NCBI RefSeq assembly: GCF_905397375.1
Contig: NZ_CAJPVG010000002.1
Span: 248,001-312,000 of the forward strand
Length of the DNA stretch: 64,000 bases
Direction: 5' to 3'
Origin: Ralstonia mannitolilytica
GTDB lineage: Bacteria > Pseudomonadota > Gammaproteobacteria > Burkholderiales > Burkholderiaceae
In this document: piece after piece, positions 52,914 to 61,689 of the stretch
Numbering within the stretch: the stretch's first letter is position 1
Layout: every line of letters starts with the position of its first letter
The notes under the pieces: model-generated
Databases searched by the model: none
Seen by the model: the letters and a program-made list of their open reading frames with translations, nothing else
Told to the model about the DNA's origin: nothing
Program-made: the position numbers and the translations under genes

Positions 52914-54824
52914 ATGGCCCTGTTTTCCATTACCGATGCGCAACTGGCGTTCGGCCACGTGGCGCTGCTCGATCACACCGATTTCTCGCTGGAAGCTGGC
53001 GAGCGTGTTGGCCTGATCGGCCGCAACGGTACGGGCACATCGTCGCTGCTCAAGATCGTGGCCGGCACGACCGCGCCCGACGACGGCCTGATCGCCCGCC
53101 AGAGCGGCGTGACCTCGGCCTACGTGCCCCAGGAGCCCGTGTTCGATCCGGACCAGACCGTGGCCGAAGCCGTCGCGATGGGTGTGCCGCATGCGGCGGG
53201 CCTGCTGGCGGAATACGAAGCCCTCATCACGTCGATGGGCGATTCGCACGACGAAGCCGCGCTGCACACGCTGCATGCCCTGCAGGCGCAACTCGAAGCC
53301 GCCGACGCGTGGCAACTGCGTACGCGGGTCGAAACCACCATCGCGCAACTCGGCCTGCAGCCTGGCGCACGCATCGGCTCGCTGTCGGGCGGGTTGACCA
53401 AGCGCGTCGCGCTGGCGCAGGCGCTGGTGGGCGCGCCCGACATCCTGTTGCTGGACGAGCCGACCAACCACCTCGACTACGAGTCCATCCGCTGGCTCGA
53501 AGACCTGCTGCTCGCGTTTCGCGGCAGCGTGCTGTTCATCACGCACGATCGCGCGTTCCTCGACCGCGTTGCCACGCGCATCATCGAGCTCGATCGCGGC
53601 AAGCTGCGCTCGTATCCCGGCAACTTCACGGCGTACCAGACGCGCAAGGCGCAGCAGCTCGAAGCCGAGGCGCTCGAAAATGCCCGCTTCGACAAGCTGC
53701 TCGCGCAGGAAGAGGTGTGGATCCGCAAGGGTGTGGAAGCGCGGCGCACGCGCAGCGTTGGCCGCGTGGCACGCCTGGAGCAGATGCGCGTCGAGCGCGC
53801 CGCGCGCCGGGAGGTGCAGGGCAACGTCAAGCTCGAGGTCTCGCAGGGGGATCGCTCCGGCAAGATCGTCGCCGAGCTGATCGACGTGACCAAGCGCTAC
53901 GGCGACAAGACCGTCGTCGACGATTTCTCCGCCACCATCCTGCGCGGCGACAAGGTTGGCATCCTGGGCGCCAACGGCGTCGGCAAGACGACCTTGCTCA
54001 AGCTGATCCTCGGCGAATTGCCGCCCGACTCCGGCACGGTGCGCAACGGCACCAACCTGCAGGTGGCGTATTTCGACCAGATGCGCGCGCAGCTCGATCT
54101 CGACCGTTCGCTGGCCGACACCATCAGCCCAGGCAGCGACTGGATCGAAGTCAACGGCCAGCGCAAGCACGTGATGAGCTACCTGGGCGACTTCCTGTTT
54201 CCGCCGGAACGGGCGCGCTCGCCGGTGGCATCGCTGTCGGGCGGTGAACGCAACCGGCTGCTGCTCGCGCGCTTGTTTGCGCGGCCGGCCAACGTGCTCG
54301 TGCTGGACGAGCCGACCAACGATCTGGACATCGACACGCTCGAACTGCTCGAAGAACTGCTGCAGGAATACAGCGGGACGGTGTTTCTGGTTTCGCACGA
54401 CCGCGCGTTCGTCGACAACGTCGTCACGTCGGTGATTGCGGCGGAGGGCGAAGGCCGCTGGCGCGAATACGTGGGCGGGTTCTCGGATTGGCAGACGCAG
54501 TCGGCGCGTTCGGCGCAGATCGTGCAGGCCGCCAGGCCCGTCGCCGAGGAGAAGAAGCCCGAGGCCGCCAAGCCGCGCGAGCGCGCCACCGTCAAGCTCA
54601 GTTACAAGGAGCAGCGCGAGCTGGATGCGCTGCCGGCACGGATCGAGTCGTTGGAAGCCGAGCAGAAGCAGGTCGGCGCCGAACTCGAGGACGGCACGAT
54701 CTACGCCCGCGACCCGGAACGCGCACAGAAGCTGGCCGAACGCCACGAAGCCATCGAGCTGGAACTGCTGGAGGCGCTGGAGCGCTGGGAAGCTCTCGAA
54801 GGCAAGCGCGCCGGCAACGTGTAA
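52914..54824 (+). CDS. ABC-F ATPase, Uup-like
   Basis: The 636-residue soluble protein has two ABC domains and no membrane part. Domain 1: GRNGTGTSS (36-44), LSGGLTKRVALAQAL, LLLDEPTNHLD. A charged linker follows (about 225-320). Domain 2: GANGVGKTTLL, LSGGERNRLLLARLF, LVLDEPTNDLD. A C-terminal coiled coil (about 555-630) resembles the DNA-binding end of Uup. ABC-F proteins act on ribosomes. In the first Walker A the invariant Lys is Thr42 (codon ACA, 53037-53039), so ATP use by domain 1 is probably impaired. Confidence 0.9.
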   Translation: MALFSITDAQLAFGHVALLDHTDFSLEAGERVGLIGRNGTGTSSLLKIVAGTTAPDDGLIARQSGVTSAYVPQEPVFDPDQTVAEAVAMGVPHAAGLLAEYEALITSMGDSHDEAALHTLHALQAQLEAADAWQLRTRVETTIAQLGLQPGARIGSLSGGLTKRVALAQALVGAPDILLLDEPTNHLDYESIRWLEDLLLAFRGSVLFITHDRAFLDRVATRIIELDRGKLRSYPGNFTAYQTRKAQQLEAEALENARFDKLLAQEEVWIRKGVEARRTRSVGRVARLEQMRVERAARREVQGNVKLEVSQGDRSGKIVAELIDVTKRYGDKTVVDDFSATILRGDKVGILGANGVGKTTLLKLILGELPPDSGTVRNGTNLQVAYFDQMRAQLDLDRSLADTISPGSDWIEVNGQRKHVMSYLGDFLFPPERARSPVASLSGGERNRLLLARLFARPANVLVLDEPTNDLDIDTLELLEELLQEYSGTVFLVSHDRAFVDNVVTSVIAAEGEGRWREYVGGFSDWQTQSARSAQIVQAARPVAEEKKPEAAKPRERATVKLSYKEQRELDALPARIESLEAEQKQVGAELEDGTIYARDPERAQKLAERHEAIELELLEALERWEALEGKRAGNV

Positions 54825-54833
54825 ACCGCCTGG

Positions 54834-54863
54834 ATGTCAGCGGGATGTCGGCCCAATGTCGGC
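54834..54863 (+). repeat. three phased direct repeats upstream of parE
   Basis: ATGTCAGC (54834), ATGTCGGC (54845) and ATGTCGGC (54856) repeat with an exact 11-bp period, so all lie on one face of the helix. They sit 57-86 bp upstream of the parE -10. Confidence 0.6.
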
Positions 54864-54919
54864 TCGGGGTCGCATTTGGGCGCTGACCATCCCTCCGCAT
54901 TGTCAAAGACAGCTTCCTT

Positions 54920-54925
54920 TACAAT
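54920..54925 (+). promoter_or_regulatory. -10 element upstream of parE
   Basis: TACAATGCGCG lies 58 bp before the parE start. TTGTCA at 54900 is only 14 bp away, shorter than normal, so the -35 is uncertain. Confidence 0.45.
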
Positions 54926-54982
54926 GCGCGCTGCATTCCGGTGCTCGGGGCAACCCTGAGCCTGCCTGTCTTTCCGCCTTCC

Positions 54983-56968
54983 ATGAGCAAAACCTCCCAA
55001 TACAGCGAATCGTCGATCAAGGTCCTCAAGGGCCTGGAACCGGTCAAGCAACGGCCGGGCATGTACACACGCACCGACAACCCGCTGCACATCGTGCAGG
55101 AAGTGATCGACAACGCCGCCGACGAGGCGTTGGGCGGCTACGGCAAGCTGATCGCCGTGACGCTGCACAAGGACGGCAGCGTGACGGTGGAAGACGAGGC
55201 GCGCGGCATTCCCGTCGGCATCCACCCGGAAGAGGGCGTGCCGGTGGTCGAGATCGTCTACACGCGGCTGCACGCGGGCGGCAAGTTCGACAAGGGCCGT
55301 GGCGGCGCGTACGCGTTCTCCGGGGGCCTGCATGGCGTGGGCGTGTCGGTGACGAACGCCCTGTCGACGCGGCTCGAAGTGACGGTGTGGCGCGACGGCA
55401 ATGTGTCGACGCTTGCGTTCTCGGGCGGTGACGTTATCGAGAAGCTGACGACCCGCAAAGCCGAGCGCGGCGAGAAGAAGAGCGGCACCCGGGTGCGCGT
55501 GTGGCCCGACGCCAAGTACTTCGATTCCGAGAACATCCCGCAAGCCGAGCTGCAGCGCCTGCTGCGCAGCAAGGCCGTGCTGCTGCCGGGCGTGAAGGTC
55601 ACGCTCACGCTGGAAAAATCCGGCGAGACGCTCGAATGGCAATACGACCAAGGCCTGCGCGGCTACCTCGTTGAATCGCTGGCACAGGGCAGCGGCGCCG
55701 AGCCCGTCATCCCGCTGTTCGAGGGCGAACATTTTGCCGACCCCGACAAGCCCGGCGAAGAAGGTTTCGCCTACGGGGAAGGCGCGTCGTGGGTGGTGGC
55801 CTGGACGGAAGAGGGCTCGCCGGTGCGCGAGTCGTACGTCAACCTGATCCCGACGCCCGCCGGCGGCACGCACGAATCCGGCCTGCGCGAAGGCCTGTTC
55901 CAGGCCGTGAAGAGCTTCGTCGAGATGCACGCGCTGCTGCCCAAGGGTGTCAAGCTGATGCCCGAAGACGTGTTTGCGCGTGCCTCGTTCGTGCTCTCGG
56001 CCAAGGTGCTCGACCCGCAGTTCCAGGGCCAGATCAAGGAGCGCCTGAACAGCCGCGATGCGGTGCGGCTCGTGTCGACCTTCAGCCGCCCGGCGCTGGA
56101 GCTGTGGCTGAACCAGCATGTCGACCACGGCAAGAAGCTGGCCGAACTCGTCATCAAGCAGGCGCAGGCGCGCACGCGCGCGGCGCAAAAGGTTGAGAAG
56201 AAGAAGGGCTCCGGCGTGGCCGTGCTGCCGGGCAAGCTGACCGATTGCGAATCGGACGACGTCACCCGCAACGAGCTCTTCCTGGTGGAAGGCGACTCGG
56301 CCGGCGGGTCGGCCAAGATGGGCCGCGACAAGGAATTCCAGGCCATCCTGCCGTTGCGCGGCAAGGTGCTGAACACCTGGGAGACCGAGCGCGACCGCCT
56401 GTTCGCCAACAATGAAGTGCACGACATTGCAGTCGCCATCGGCGTGGACCCGCACGGTCCGAACGAGGCGGTCGACCTGTCGGGCCTGCGCTACGGCAAG
56501 ATCTGCATCCTGTCCGACGCGGACGTGGACGGCGCGCACATCCAGGTGCTGCTGCTCACGTTGTTCTTCAAGCACTTCCCGCAATTGATCGATCGCGGGC
56601 ACGTGTGCGTGGCCCGTCCGCCGCTGTATCGTGTCGATGCCCCGGCGCGCGGCAAGAAGCCCGCGCAGAAGCTCTATGCGCTGGACGACGGCGAACTCGA
56701 AGCCATTGAAGACAAGCTGCGCAAGGATGGCGTCAAGGAAGGCGCCTGGCAGATCTCCCGCTTCAAGGGCCTGGGCGAGATGAGCGCCGAGCAGCTCTGG
56801 GAAACCACCATGAACCCCGATACGCGCCGCCTGCTGCCCGTGTCGCTGGGCGACCTGGGCATGGAGCAGACCGTGGGCGTGATGAACATGCTCATGGGCA
56901 AGGGTGAAGCCGGCGCGCGCCGCACATGGCTCGAGGCACGCGGCAACGAGGTCGAAGCCGATATCTGA
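54983..56968 (+). CDS. parE: DNA topoisomerase IV subunit B
   Basis: The 661-residue subunit has a GHKL ATPase domain (EVIDNAADEALGGYG, about 40-54; HAGGKFDKGRGGAYAFSGGL then HGVGVSVTNALS) and a TOPRIM domain (ELFLVEGDSAGGSAK, ILPLRGKVLNTW, LSDADVDGAHIQ). With ParC it decatenates daughter chromosomes. Absence of the GyrB insert and the partner parC nearby identify it as ParE. A start at 54983 gives the typical N-terminus; the frame is open to 54941. Confidence 0.95.
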   Translation: MSKTSQYSESSIKVLKGLEPVKQRPGMYTRTDNPLHIVQEVIDNAADEALGGYGKLIAVTLHKDGSVTVEDEARGIPVGIHPEEGVPVVEIVYTRLHAGGKFDKGRGGAYAFSGGLHGVGVSVTNALSTRLEVTVWRDGNVSTLAFSGGDVIEKLTTRKAERGEKKSGTRVRVWPDAKYFDSENIPQAELQRLLRSKAVLLPGVKVTLTLEKSGETLEWQYDQGLRGYLVESLAQGSGAEPVIPLFEGEHFADPDKPGEEGFAYGEGASWVVAWTEEGSPVRESYVNLIPTPAGGTHESGLREGLFQAVKSFVEMHALLPKGVKLMPEDVFARASFVLSAKVLDPQFQGQIKERLNSRDAVRLVSTFSRPALELWLNQHVDHGKKLAELVIKQAQARTRAAQKVEKKKGSGVAVLPGKLTDCESDDVTRNELFLVEGDSAGGSAKMGRDKEFQAILPLRGKVLNTWETERDRLFANNEVHDIAVAIGVDPHGPNEAVDLSGLRYGKICILSDADVDGAHIQVLLLTLFFKHFPQLIDRGHVCVARPPLYRVDAPARGKKPAQKLYALDDGELEAIEDKLRKDGVKEGAWQISRFKGLGEMSAEQLWETTMNPDTRRLLPVSLGDLGMEQTVGVMNMLMGKGEAGARRTWLEARGNEVEADI

Positions 56969-56984
56969 CAGCCAATTGAGAACG

Positions 56985-57878
56985 ATGATGCTGTTCCGAC
57001 GTTTCGCTTATGTGCTCACGGCGCTGGCCCTGCTGGCCGGCCAGCCGGCGCGCGCAGACGTCTACGGCTACATCGACGAAAACGGTCTTGCGCATTTCGC
57101 GTCCGAGCGGCTGGACGACCGCTACGTGCTGTTCATGAAGGGCGCCGCCGTGGCCGGCAATGCTGACAAGGCCGGCGACAAGGCCGACACCGCCATCGCG
57201 CTGCCCGCCACGGAACTGCCTGATGCCGACGCCTACCTCAACGCCAGCAAGCGCGATGCGCTCGACAACGGCACCGGCATGCGGCAGCGCCTCGTGCGCG
57301 CCGTGCTGCAGCACCCCAACGTGCCGACGGTCGAGCCGCTGATTCGCCAAGCCGCAAGCAGGCACGGCGTCGATCCCGCCCTGGTGAAGGCCGTGATTGC
57401 CGCCGAATCCGGCTTCAACCCGCAGGCCGTGTCGCCCAAGGGCGCGATCGGCCTGATGCAGGTGATCCCGGACACCGGCGCGCGCTACGGCGTGACGAGC
57501 GACGCGCGCCGCAGCGCCGCACAGAAGCTGGCCGACCCCAAGACCAACATCACCACCGGCGTGCGCTACCTGAGCGACCTGCTGCGCATGTTCTCGGGCA
57601 ACCTCGAACTCGTGCTCGCTGCCTACAACGCCGGCGAGGGCGCGGTGCAGAAGCATGGCAACGACATCCCGCCGTACGCCGAGACGCAGAACTACGTGAA
57701 GACGGTGCTGCAGTTCTATCGTTACTACAACCCGGTGGGCGCCGCGCCCGGGATGATGAACGCGAGCGCCGACGGCGTCATGGCCACGCGCAAGCCCGGC
57801 CGGACGGGGCGCCCGGCGCGCATCGAACTCGTACTCGACCCGGCCACCGGCGTGGCCAAGAACATTCCCCAACATTGA
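56985..57878 (+). CDS. lytic murein transglycosylase (Slt-type, DUF4124 N-terminus)
   Basis: The 297-residue secreted protein has a signal peptide (residues 1-24), a short DUF4124-like strand segment (DVYGYIDENGLAHFA) and a goose-lysozyme-like domain. VKAVIAAESGFNPQAVSPKG with the catalytic Glu, IGLMQVIPDTGARYGV, and LVLAAYNAGEGAVQKHG mark that domain. It cleaves peptidoglycan. It lies between parE and parC, 16 bp after parE and 49 bp before parC, so it is probably co-transcribed with both. Start at 56985 or 56988. Confidence 0.9.
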   Translation: MMLFRRFAYVLTALALLAGQPARADVYGYIDENGLAHFASERLDDRYVLFMKGAAVAGNADKAGDKADTAIALPATELPDADAYLNASKRDALDNGTGMRQRLVRAVLQHPNVPTVEPLIRQAASRHGVDPALVKAVIAAESGFNPQAVSPKGAIGLMQVIPDTGARYGVTSDARRSAAQKLADPKTNITTGVRYLSDLLRMFSGNLELVLAAYNAGEGAVQKHGNDIPPYAETQNYVKTVLQFYRYYNPVGAAPGMMNASADGVMATRKPGRTGRPARIELVLDPATGVAKNIPQH

Positions 57879-57927
57879 TCCTGGCGGCGCCGCCACGTTG
57901 AAGCGCGCCGCTTTCGCTTGAGCCTCC

Positions 57928-60270
57928 ATGGAACAACAAGACATCCTCTTCGACCCCAGCGAGCCGGCCGAAGCGCTCACCCTTGGCGCCTATGCCGAGC
58001 GCGCCTACCTCGACTACGCCATCAGCGTGGTCAAGGGCCGCGCGCTGCCCGAGGTGGCCGACGGCCAGAAGCCGGTGCAGCGCCGCATCCTGTTTGCGAT
58101 GCACGAGATGGGCCTGCGCGCCGACGCGAAGCCCGTCAAATCCGCGCGCGTGGTCGGTGACGTGCTCGGTAAATACCACCCGCACGGCGATCAGTCGGCC
58201 TACGACGCGCTGGTGCGCCTGGCGCAGGATTTCTCGCTGCGCTATCCGCTGATCGACGGCCAGGGCAACTTCGGCTCGCGCGATGGCGATGGCGCGGCGG
58301 CGATGCGCTACACAGAAGCACGCCTCACGCCCATCTCGCGCCTGCTGCTCGAGGAGCTCGACCAGGGCACGGTCGACTTCGTGCCGAACTACGACGGCTC
58401 GATGGAAGAGCCGAAGTTGCTGCCGGCGCGCCTGCCGTTCGTGCTGCTCAACGGTGCATCGGGCATTGCGGTGGGGATGGCCACCGAGATTCCGTCGCAC
58501 AACCTGCGCGAAGTCGCCAATGCTGCCGTGGCGCTGATCCGCGACGACAAGCTCACCAGCACCGACCTGATGCAGTACATGCCGGGCCCGGACTTTCCGG
58601 GCGGCGGGCAGATCATCTCGTCGGCGACGGATATTGCACAGGTGTACGAGACCGGGCGCGGCAGCCTCAAGGTGCGCGCGCGCTGGAAGATCGAAGACCT
58701 CGCGCGCGGCCAGTGGCAGCTCGTGGTGACGGAGCTGCCGCCGAACACCTCGTCGCAGAAGGTGCTCGAAGAGATTGAAGAGCTGACCAACCCGAAGGTG
58801 CGCGCGGGCAAGAAGTCGCTGTCGCCGGACCAGTTGCAGATGAAGCAGACGATGCTCGGCCTGCTCGATGCGGTGCGCGACGAGTCGGGCAAGGATGCGC
58901 CGGTGCGCCTCGTGTTCGAGCCCAAGAGCAAGAACATCGACCAGCAGGAGTTTGCCAACGCGCTGCTGGCGCACACGTCGCTGGAGTCGGGGGCGGCCAT
59001 CAACCTGGTGATGATCGGCATGGACGGCCGGCCGCGCCAGAAGGGCCTGGCCGAGATCCTGCGCGAGTGGATCAGCTACCGCTTCGCCACGGTCACGCGC
59101 CGCACGCGCCATCGCCTGGGCAAGGTGGAAGACCGCATCCACATCCTGGAAGGCCGGCAGATGGTGCTGCTGCGCATCGAGGAGGTCATCCACATCATCC
59201 GCGAGAGCGACGAGCCCAAGGCTGCGCTCATCCAGGCCTTCAACCTGACCGAGCGTCAGGCCGAGGACATCCTGGAAATCCGCCTGCGCCAGCTCGCGCG
59301 CCTGGAAGCCATCAAGATCGAGCAGGAGCTGAAGAGCCTGCGCGAAGAACAGGCCGACCTCGACGTGCTGCTGAAGTCCGAAACCATGATGCGCCGTCGC
59401 ATCATCAAAGAGATCGAGACCGACGCCAAGCAATACGGCGACGACCGCCGCACGCTCATCCAGGAGGAGCGCCGCGCCGCCGCCGAAGTGAAGGTGATCG
59501 ACGAACCCGTCACGGTCATCGTCTCGCAGAAGGGCTGGGTGCGCACGCGCCAGGGCCATGGCCACGACGCCACGCAGTTCGGCTTCAAGGCGGGCGATGC
59601 GCTGTACGACACCTTCGAGTGCCGAACCACCGATGCGCTGCTCATCTTCGGCACGCGCGACGACAAGGGCACCGGCCGCGTCTACTCCGTGGCCGTGGCG
59701 AACCTGCCCGGCGGCCGTGGCGATGGCGTGCCGCTGACCACGCTGATCGAGCTCGCGCCAGGCACGCACATCGCCCACACCTTCGCCGGCAACGTCGAGC
59801 AGAACGTGTTGATCTCCACGCGCGGCGGCAACGGCTTCATGGCCAAGGTGGGCGACATGGTCGGCCGTCAGAAGGCCGGCAAGGCGTTCCTGACGCTGGA
59901 CGAAGGCGACCAGCCGAACAAGCCGGCGCCGGTGCCCGCAGACGCGTACGGCGTGGCGTGCCTGTCGGCGAACGGGCGCCTGCTGCTGTTCCCGATTGCC
60001 GAGCTGAAGACGCTCTCCAGCGGCGGCCGCGGCGTGATCCTGATGGAGCTCGAGAAGAACGAAACGCTCGCACAGGCGCTCGCCTTCGGCCCAGCCGGGT
60101 TCGTGCTGACGGGCGCCGGCCCGCGGGGCGGCAAGGTCAGCGAAACGACGATGACCACGCGCGCCCAGGAGCCGTACGCCGGCAAGCGCGCACGCAAAGG
60201 CAAGGTGCTCGAGCCGAAGCTGCGCGATCCGAAGCTCTCGCTGCCCAAGCCTGCACCGGAAGCGGCCTGA
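57928..60270 (+). CDS. parC: DNA topoisomerase IV subunit A
   Basis: The 780-residue subunit has the breakage-reunion domain ([24 protein letters not shown] start, [14 protein letters not shown] with catalytic Tyr128) and a C-terminal beta-pinwheel (about 510-745). The quinolone region reads [11 protein letters not shown]: Gln89 stands where E. coli ParC has Ser80, and Asp93 replaces Glu84. It completes topoisomerase IV with ParE. The C-terminal tail is Lys-rich. Confidence 0.95.
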   Translation: MEQQDILFDPSEPAEALTLGAYAERAYLDYAISVVKGRALPEVADGQKPVQRRILFAMHEMGLRADAKPVKSARVVGDVLGKYHPHGDQSAYDALVRLAQDFSLRYPLIDGQGNFGSRDGDGAAAMRYTEARLTPISRLLLEELDQGTVDFVPNYDGSMEEPKLLPARLPFVLLNGASGIAVGMATEIPSHNLREVANAAVALIRDDKLTSTDLMQYMPGPDFPGGGQIISSATDIAQVYETGRGSLKVRARWKIEDLARGQWQLVVTELPPNTSSQKVLEEIEELTNPKVRAGKKSLSPDQLQMKQTMLGLLDAVRDESGKDAPVRLVFEPKSKNIDQQEFANALLAHTSLESGAAINLVMIGMDGRPRQKGLAEILREWISYRFATVTRRTRHRLGKVEDRIHILEGRQMVLLRIEEVIHIIRESDEPKAALIQAFNLTERQAEDILEIRLRQLARLEAIKIEQELKSLREEQADLDVLLKSETMMRRRIIKEIETDAKQYGDDRRTLIQEERRAAAEVKVIDEPVTVIVSQKGWVRTRQGHGHDATQFGFKAGDALYDTFECRTTDALLIFGTRDDKGTGRVYSVAVANLPGGRGDGVPLTTLIELAPGTHIAHTFAGNVEQNVLISTRGGNGFMAKVGDMVGRQKAGKAFLTLDEGDQPNKPAPVPADAYGVACLSANGRLLLFPIAELKTLSSGGRGVILMELEKNETLAQALAFGPAGFVLTGAGPRGGKVSETTMTTRAQEPYAGKRARKGKVLEPKLRDPKLSLPKPAPEAA

Positions 60271-60274
60271 CGCC

Positions 60275-60835
60275 ATGAGCGATGCGCACGCCGAGCCGGC
60301 GGCCAATGTTCCTTCCTGCCGCAAGCTCTTCACCGAGTTTGCGCGCATGGGCCTGTCGGGCTTTGGCGGCGTGCTGCCGTTTGCGCGCGCCGGCATCGTC
60401 GATCGCAACCGCTGGCTTTCCAATGCCGAGTTCGCCGAGTTGCTGAGCCTGGGCCAGGTGCTGCCGGGCCCGAATGTCGTCAACCTCTCGGTGATGCTCG
60501 GCTACCGCTACCACGGCGTGCGCGGTGCGGCGGCGGCCCTGAGCGGGCTGGTGTTCACGCCGGCCGTACTGCTGTTGCTGATCGTCTTGCTGTATGACCA
60601 TTTCAGCGGGCTGTCGCTGGTGCAGAACCTGCTCAAGGGCATGGCGGCCGTGGCGGCGGGGCTGGTGCTGTCCACGGCCGTCAAGCTGGCGCAGGGCCAG
60701 TCGCGCACGTGGCGCGCCATCGGTGTCGGCCTGGCGGTGTTTCTGACGATCGGCGTGCTGCAGTGGCCGCTGGTGTGGGTGATGCTGGTGCTGATCCCGC
60801 TCGCGCTCGTGCTCGAGTGGAGGGCGATGCGATGA
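60275..60835 (+). CDS. chromate transporter family protein, N-terminal half
   Basis: The 186-residue membrane protein has the ChrA half-domain: GLSGFGGVLPFARAGIV, LLSLGQVLPGPNVVNLSVML and GYRYHGVRGAAAALSGLVFTP. It begins 4 bp after the parC stop and its end overlaps the next gene by 4 bp. Short-chain ChrA pairs act as heterodimers that export chromate in some bacteria; other anions are possible. Confidence 0.88.
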   Translation: MSDAHAEPAANVPSCRKLFTEFARMGLSGFGGVLPFARAGIVDRNRWLSNAEFAELLSLGQVLPGPNVVNLSVMLGYRYHGVRGAAAALSGLVFTPAVLLLLIVLLYDHFSGLSLVQNLLKGMAAVAAGLVLSTAVKLAQGQSRTWRAIGVGLAVFLTIGVLQWPLVWVMLVLIPLALVLEWRAMR

Positions 60836-61362
60836 GCCATCTCGCCACCGCCTTCGACCTGTTCTGGCACTTCCTGGTGTTGTCGTTCCTGTCCATCGGC
60901 GGGGCCAGTTCGACGCTGCCCGACATGCACCGGTTTCTGGTCGATACCCGCCACTACATGACCAGCGAGCAGTTGAGCGCCATGTATGCCATCTCGCAGG
61001 CGGCACCGGGCCCCAACGTGCTGTTCGTCGAACTGTTCGGCTGGCAGGCGGCGGGGTTGGCGGGGGCGATCGCCTCGCTGGTGGGCATCTGCCTTCCGTC
61101 GTGCGTGATTGCGGCGGTGATCGCGCGCGTCATGCACCGCTCCCCCGATGCGCGCTGGATCGCGCTGGTGCGCCGTGGCCTTGCGCCGCTCACCATCGGG
61201 CTGCTGTTCTCCACCGGCTGGATCCTCGCGCGCGGTGCCGACAACAGCTTCGGCACCATCGCCCTGACGGTCGCCACGGTTCTGACGTGCACCTTCACCC
61301 GCGTCCATCCGCTGATTCTGGTAGGCCTTGGCGCCTTGGCCGGCGGGCTGGGCTGGGTGTGA
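60832..61362 (+). CDS. chromate transporter family protein, C-terminal half
   Basis: The 176-residue partner repeats the half-domain: LSFLSIGGASSTLPDMHRFL, YAISQAAPGPNVLFVELFGW and AGAIASLVGICLPSCVIAAV. The ATGA overlap with the preceding gene couples translation, so equal amounts are likely. Together the pair equals one full-length ChrA. Confidence 0.88.
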   Translation: MSHLATAFDLFWHFLVLSFLSIGGASSTLPDMHRFLVDTRHYMTSEQLSAMYAISQAAPGPNVLFVELFGWQAAGLAGAIASLVGICLPSCVIAAVIARVMHRSPDARWIALVRRGLAPLTIGLLFSTGWILARGADNSFGTIALTVATVLTCTFTRVHPLILVGLGALAGGLGWV

Positions 61363-61506
61363 CAACGGCCGGCTGACGTCCGCGCCGCCGACGCTTCCCG
61401 GGCGGCAATTTCCTTTCGCTTTTTCCGCATGCATGGCCCTCAGACAGCAGGGCCGAAGTGGGCTGCCGTTCGCGCAACTTCGGGAATGCCCTAATTTGTC
61501 TCGATA

Positions 61507-61516
61507 TGTATATACA
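61507..61516. promoter_or_regulatory. possible operator for a GntR-type regulator
   Basis: TGTATATACA is a perfect 10-bp palindrome of the GT...AC kind used by FadR-subfamily GntR regulators. No regulator gene is adjacent, so this is only a motif match. Confidence 0.35.
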
Positions 61517-61651
61517 AGAACATTGTAGTTATCGATGTGTTGTATGTACGGCGAGCGATCGCTTGGAGGCCATGCCGCCCGCAGCCGTACCGCAGCTCAC
61601 GCCCCACGTCGCCCCGGCATCACCGGACGCAGATCCGCACGCCCCAGCGAC

Positions 61652-61669
61652 GAGCCCCCCGGGGGGCTC
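61652..61669 (+). repeat. perfect 18-bp palindrome in the permease leader
   Basis: GAGCCCCCCGGGGGGCTC in RNA would form a 7-bp GC-rich hairpin with a CCGG loop, 11 bases before GGAGG. It could lower translation initiation of the TTG-start permease gene. Confidence 0.6.
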
Positions 61670-61689
61670 CCATCCAGAGAGGAGGCAGT

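Larger units (their letters stand above)
61363..61689 (+). other. intergenic region and leader of the amino-acid permease gene
   Basis: No gene is seen in these 327 bp. The centre (61490-61555) is unusually AT-rich and holds a TGTATATACA palindrome (61507-61516) and a related TTGTATGTAC (61549-61558). Further down, GAGCCCCCCGGGGGGCTC (61652-61669) is a perfect 18-bp palindrome 11 bp before the ribosome site. Confidence 0.6.

Noticed and set aside
57778..60483. Long minus-strand open frame (901 codons) opposite parC
   Set aside because: Arg/His/Ala-rich with no motif; parC on the plus strand is certain.
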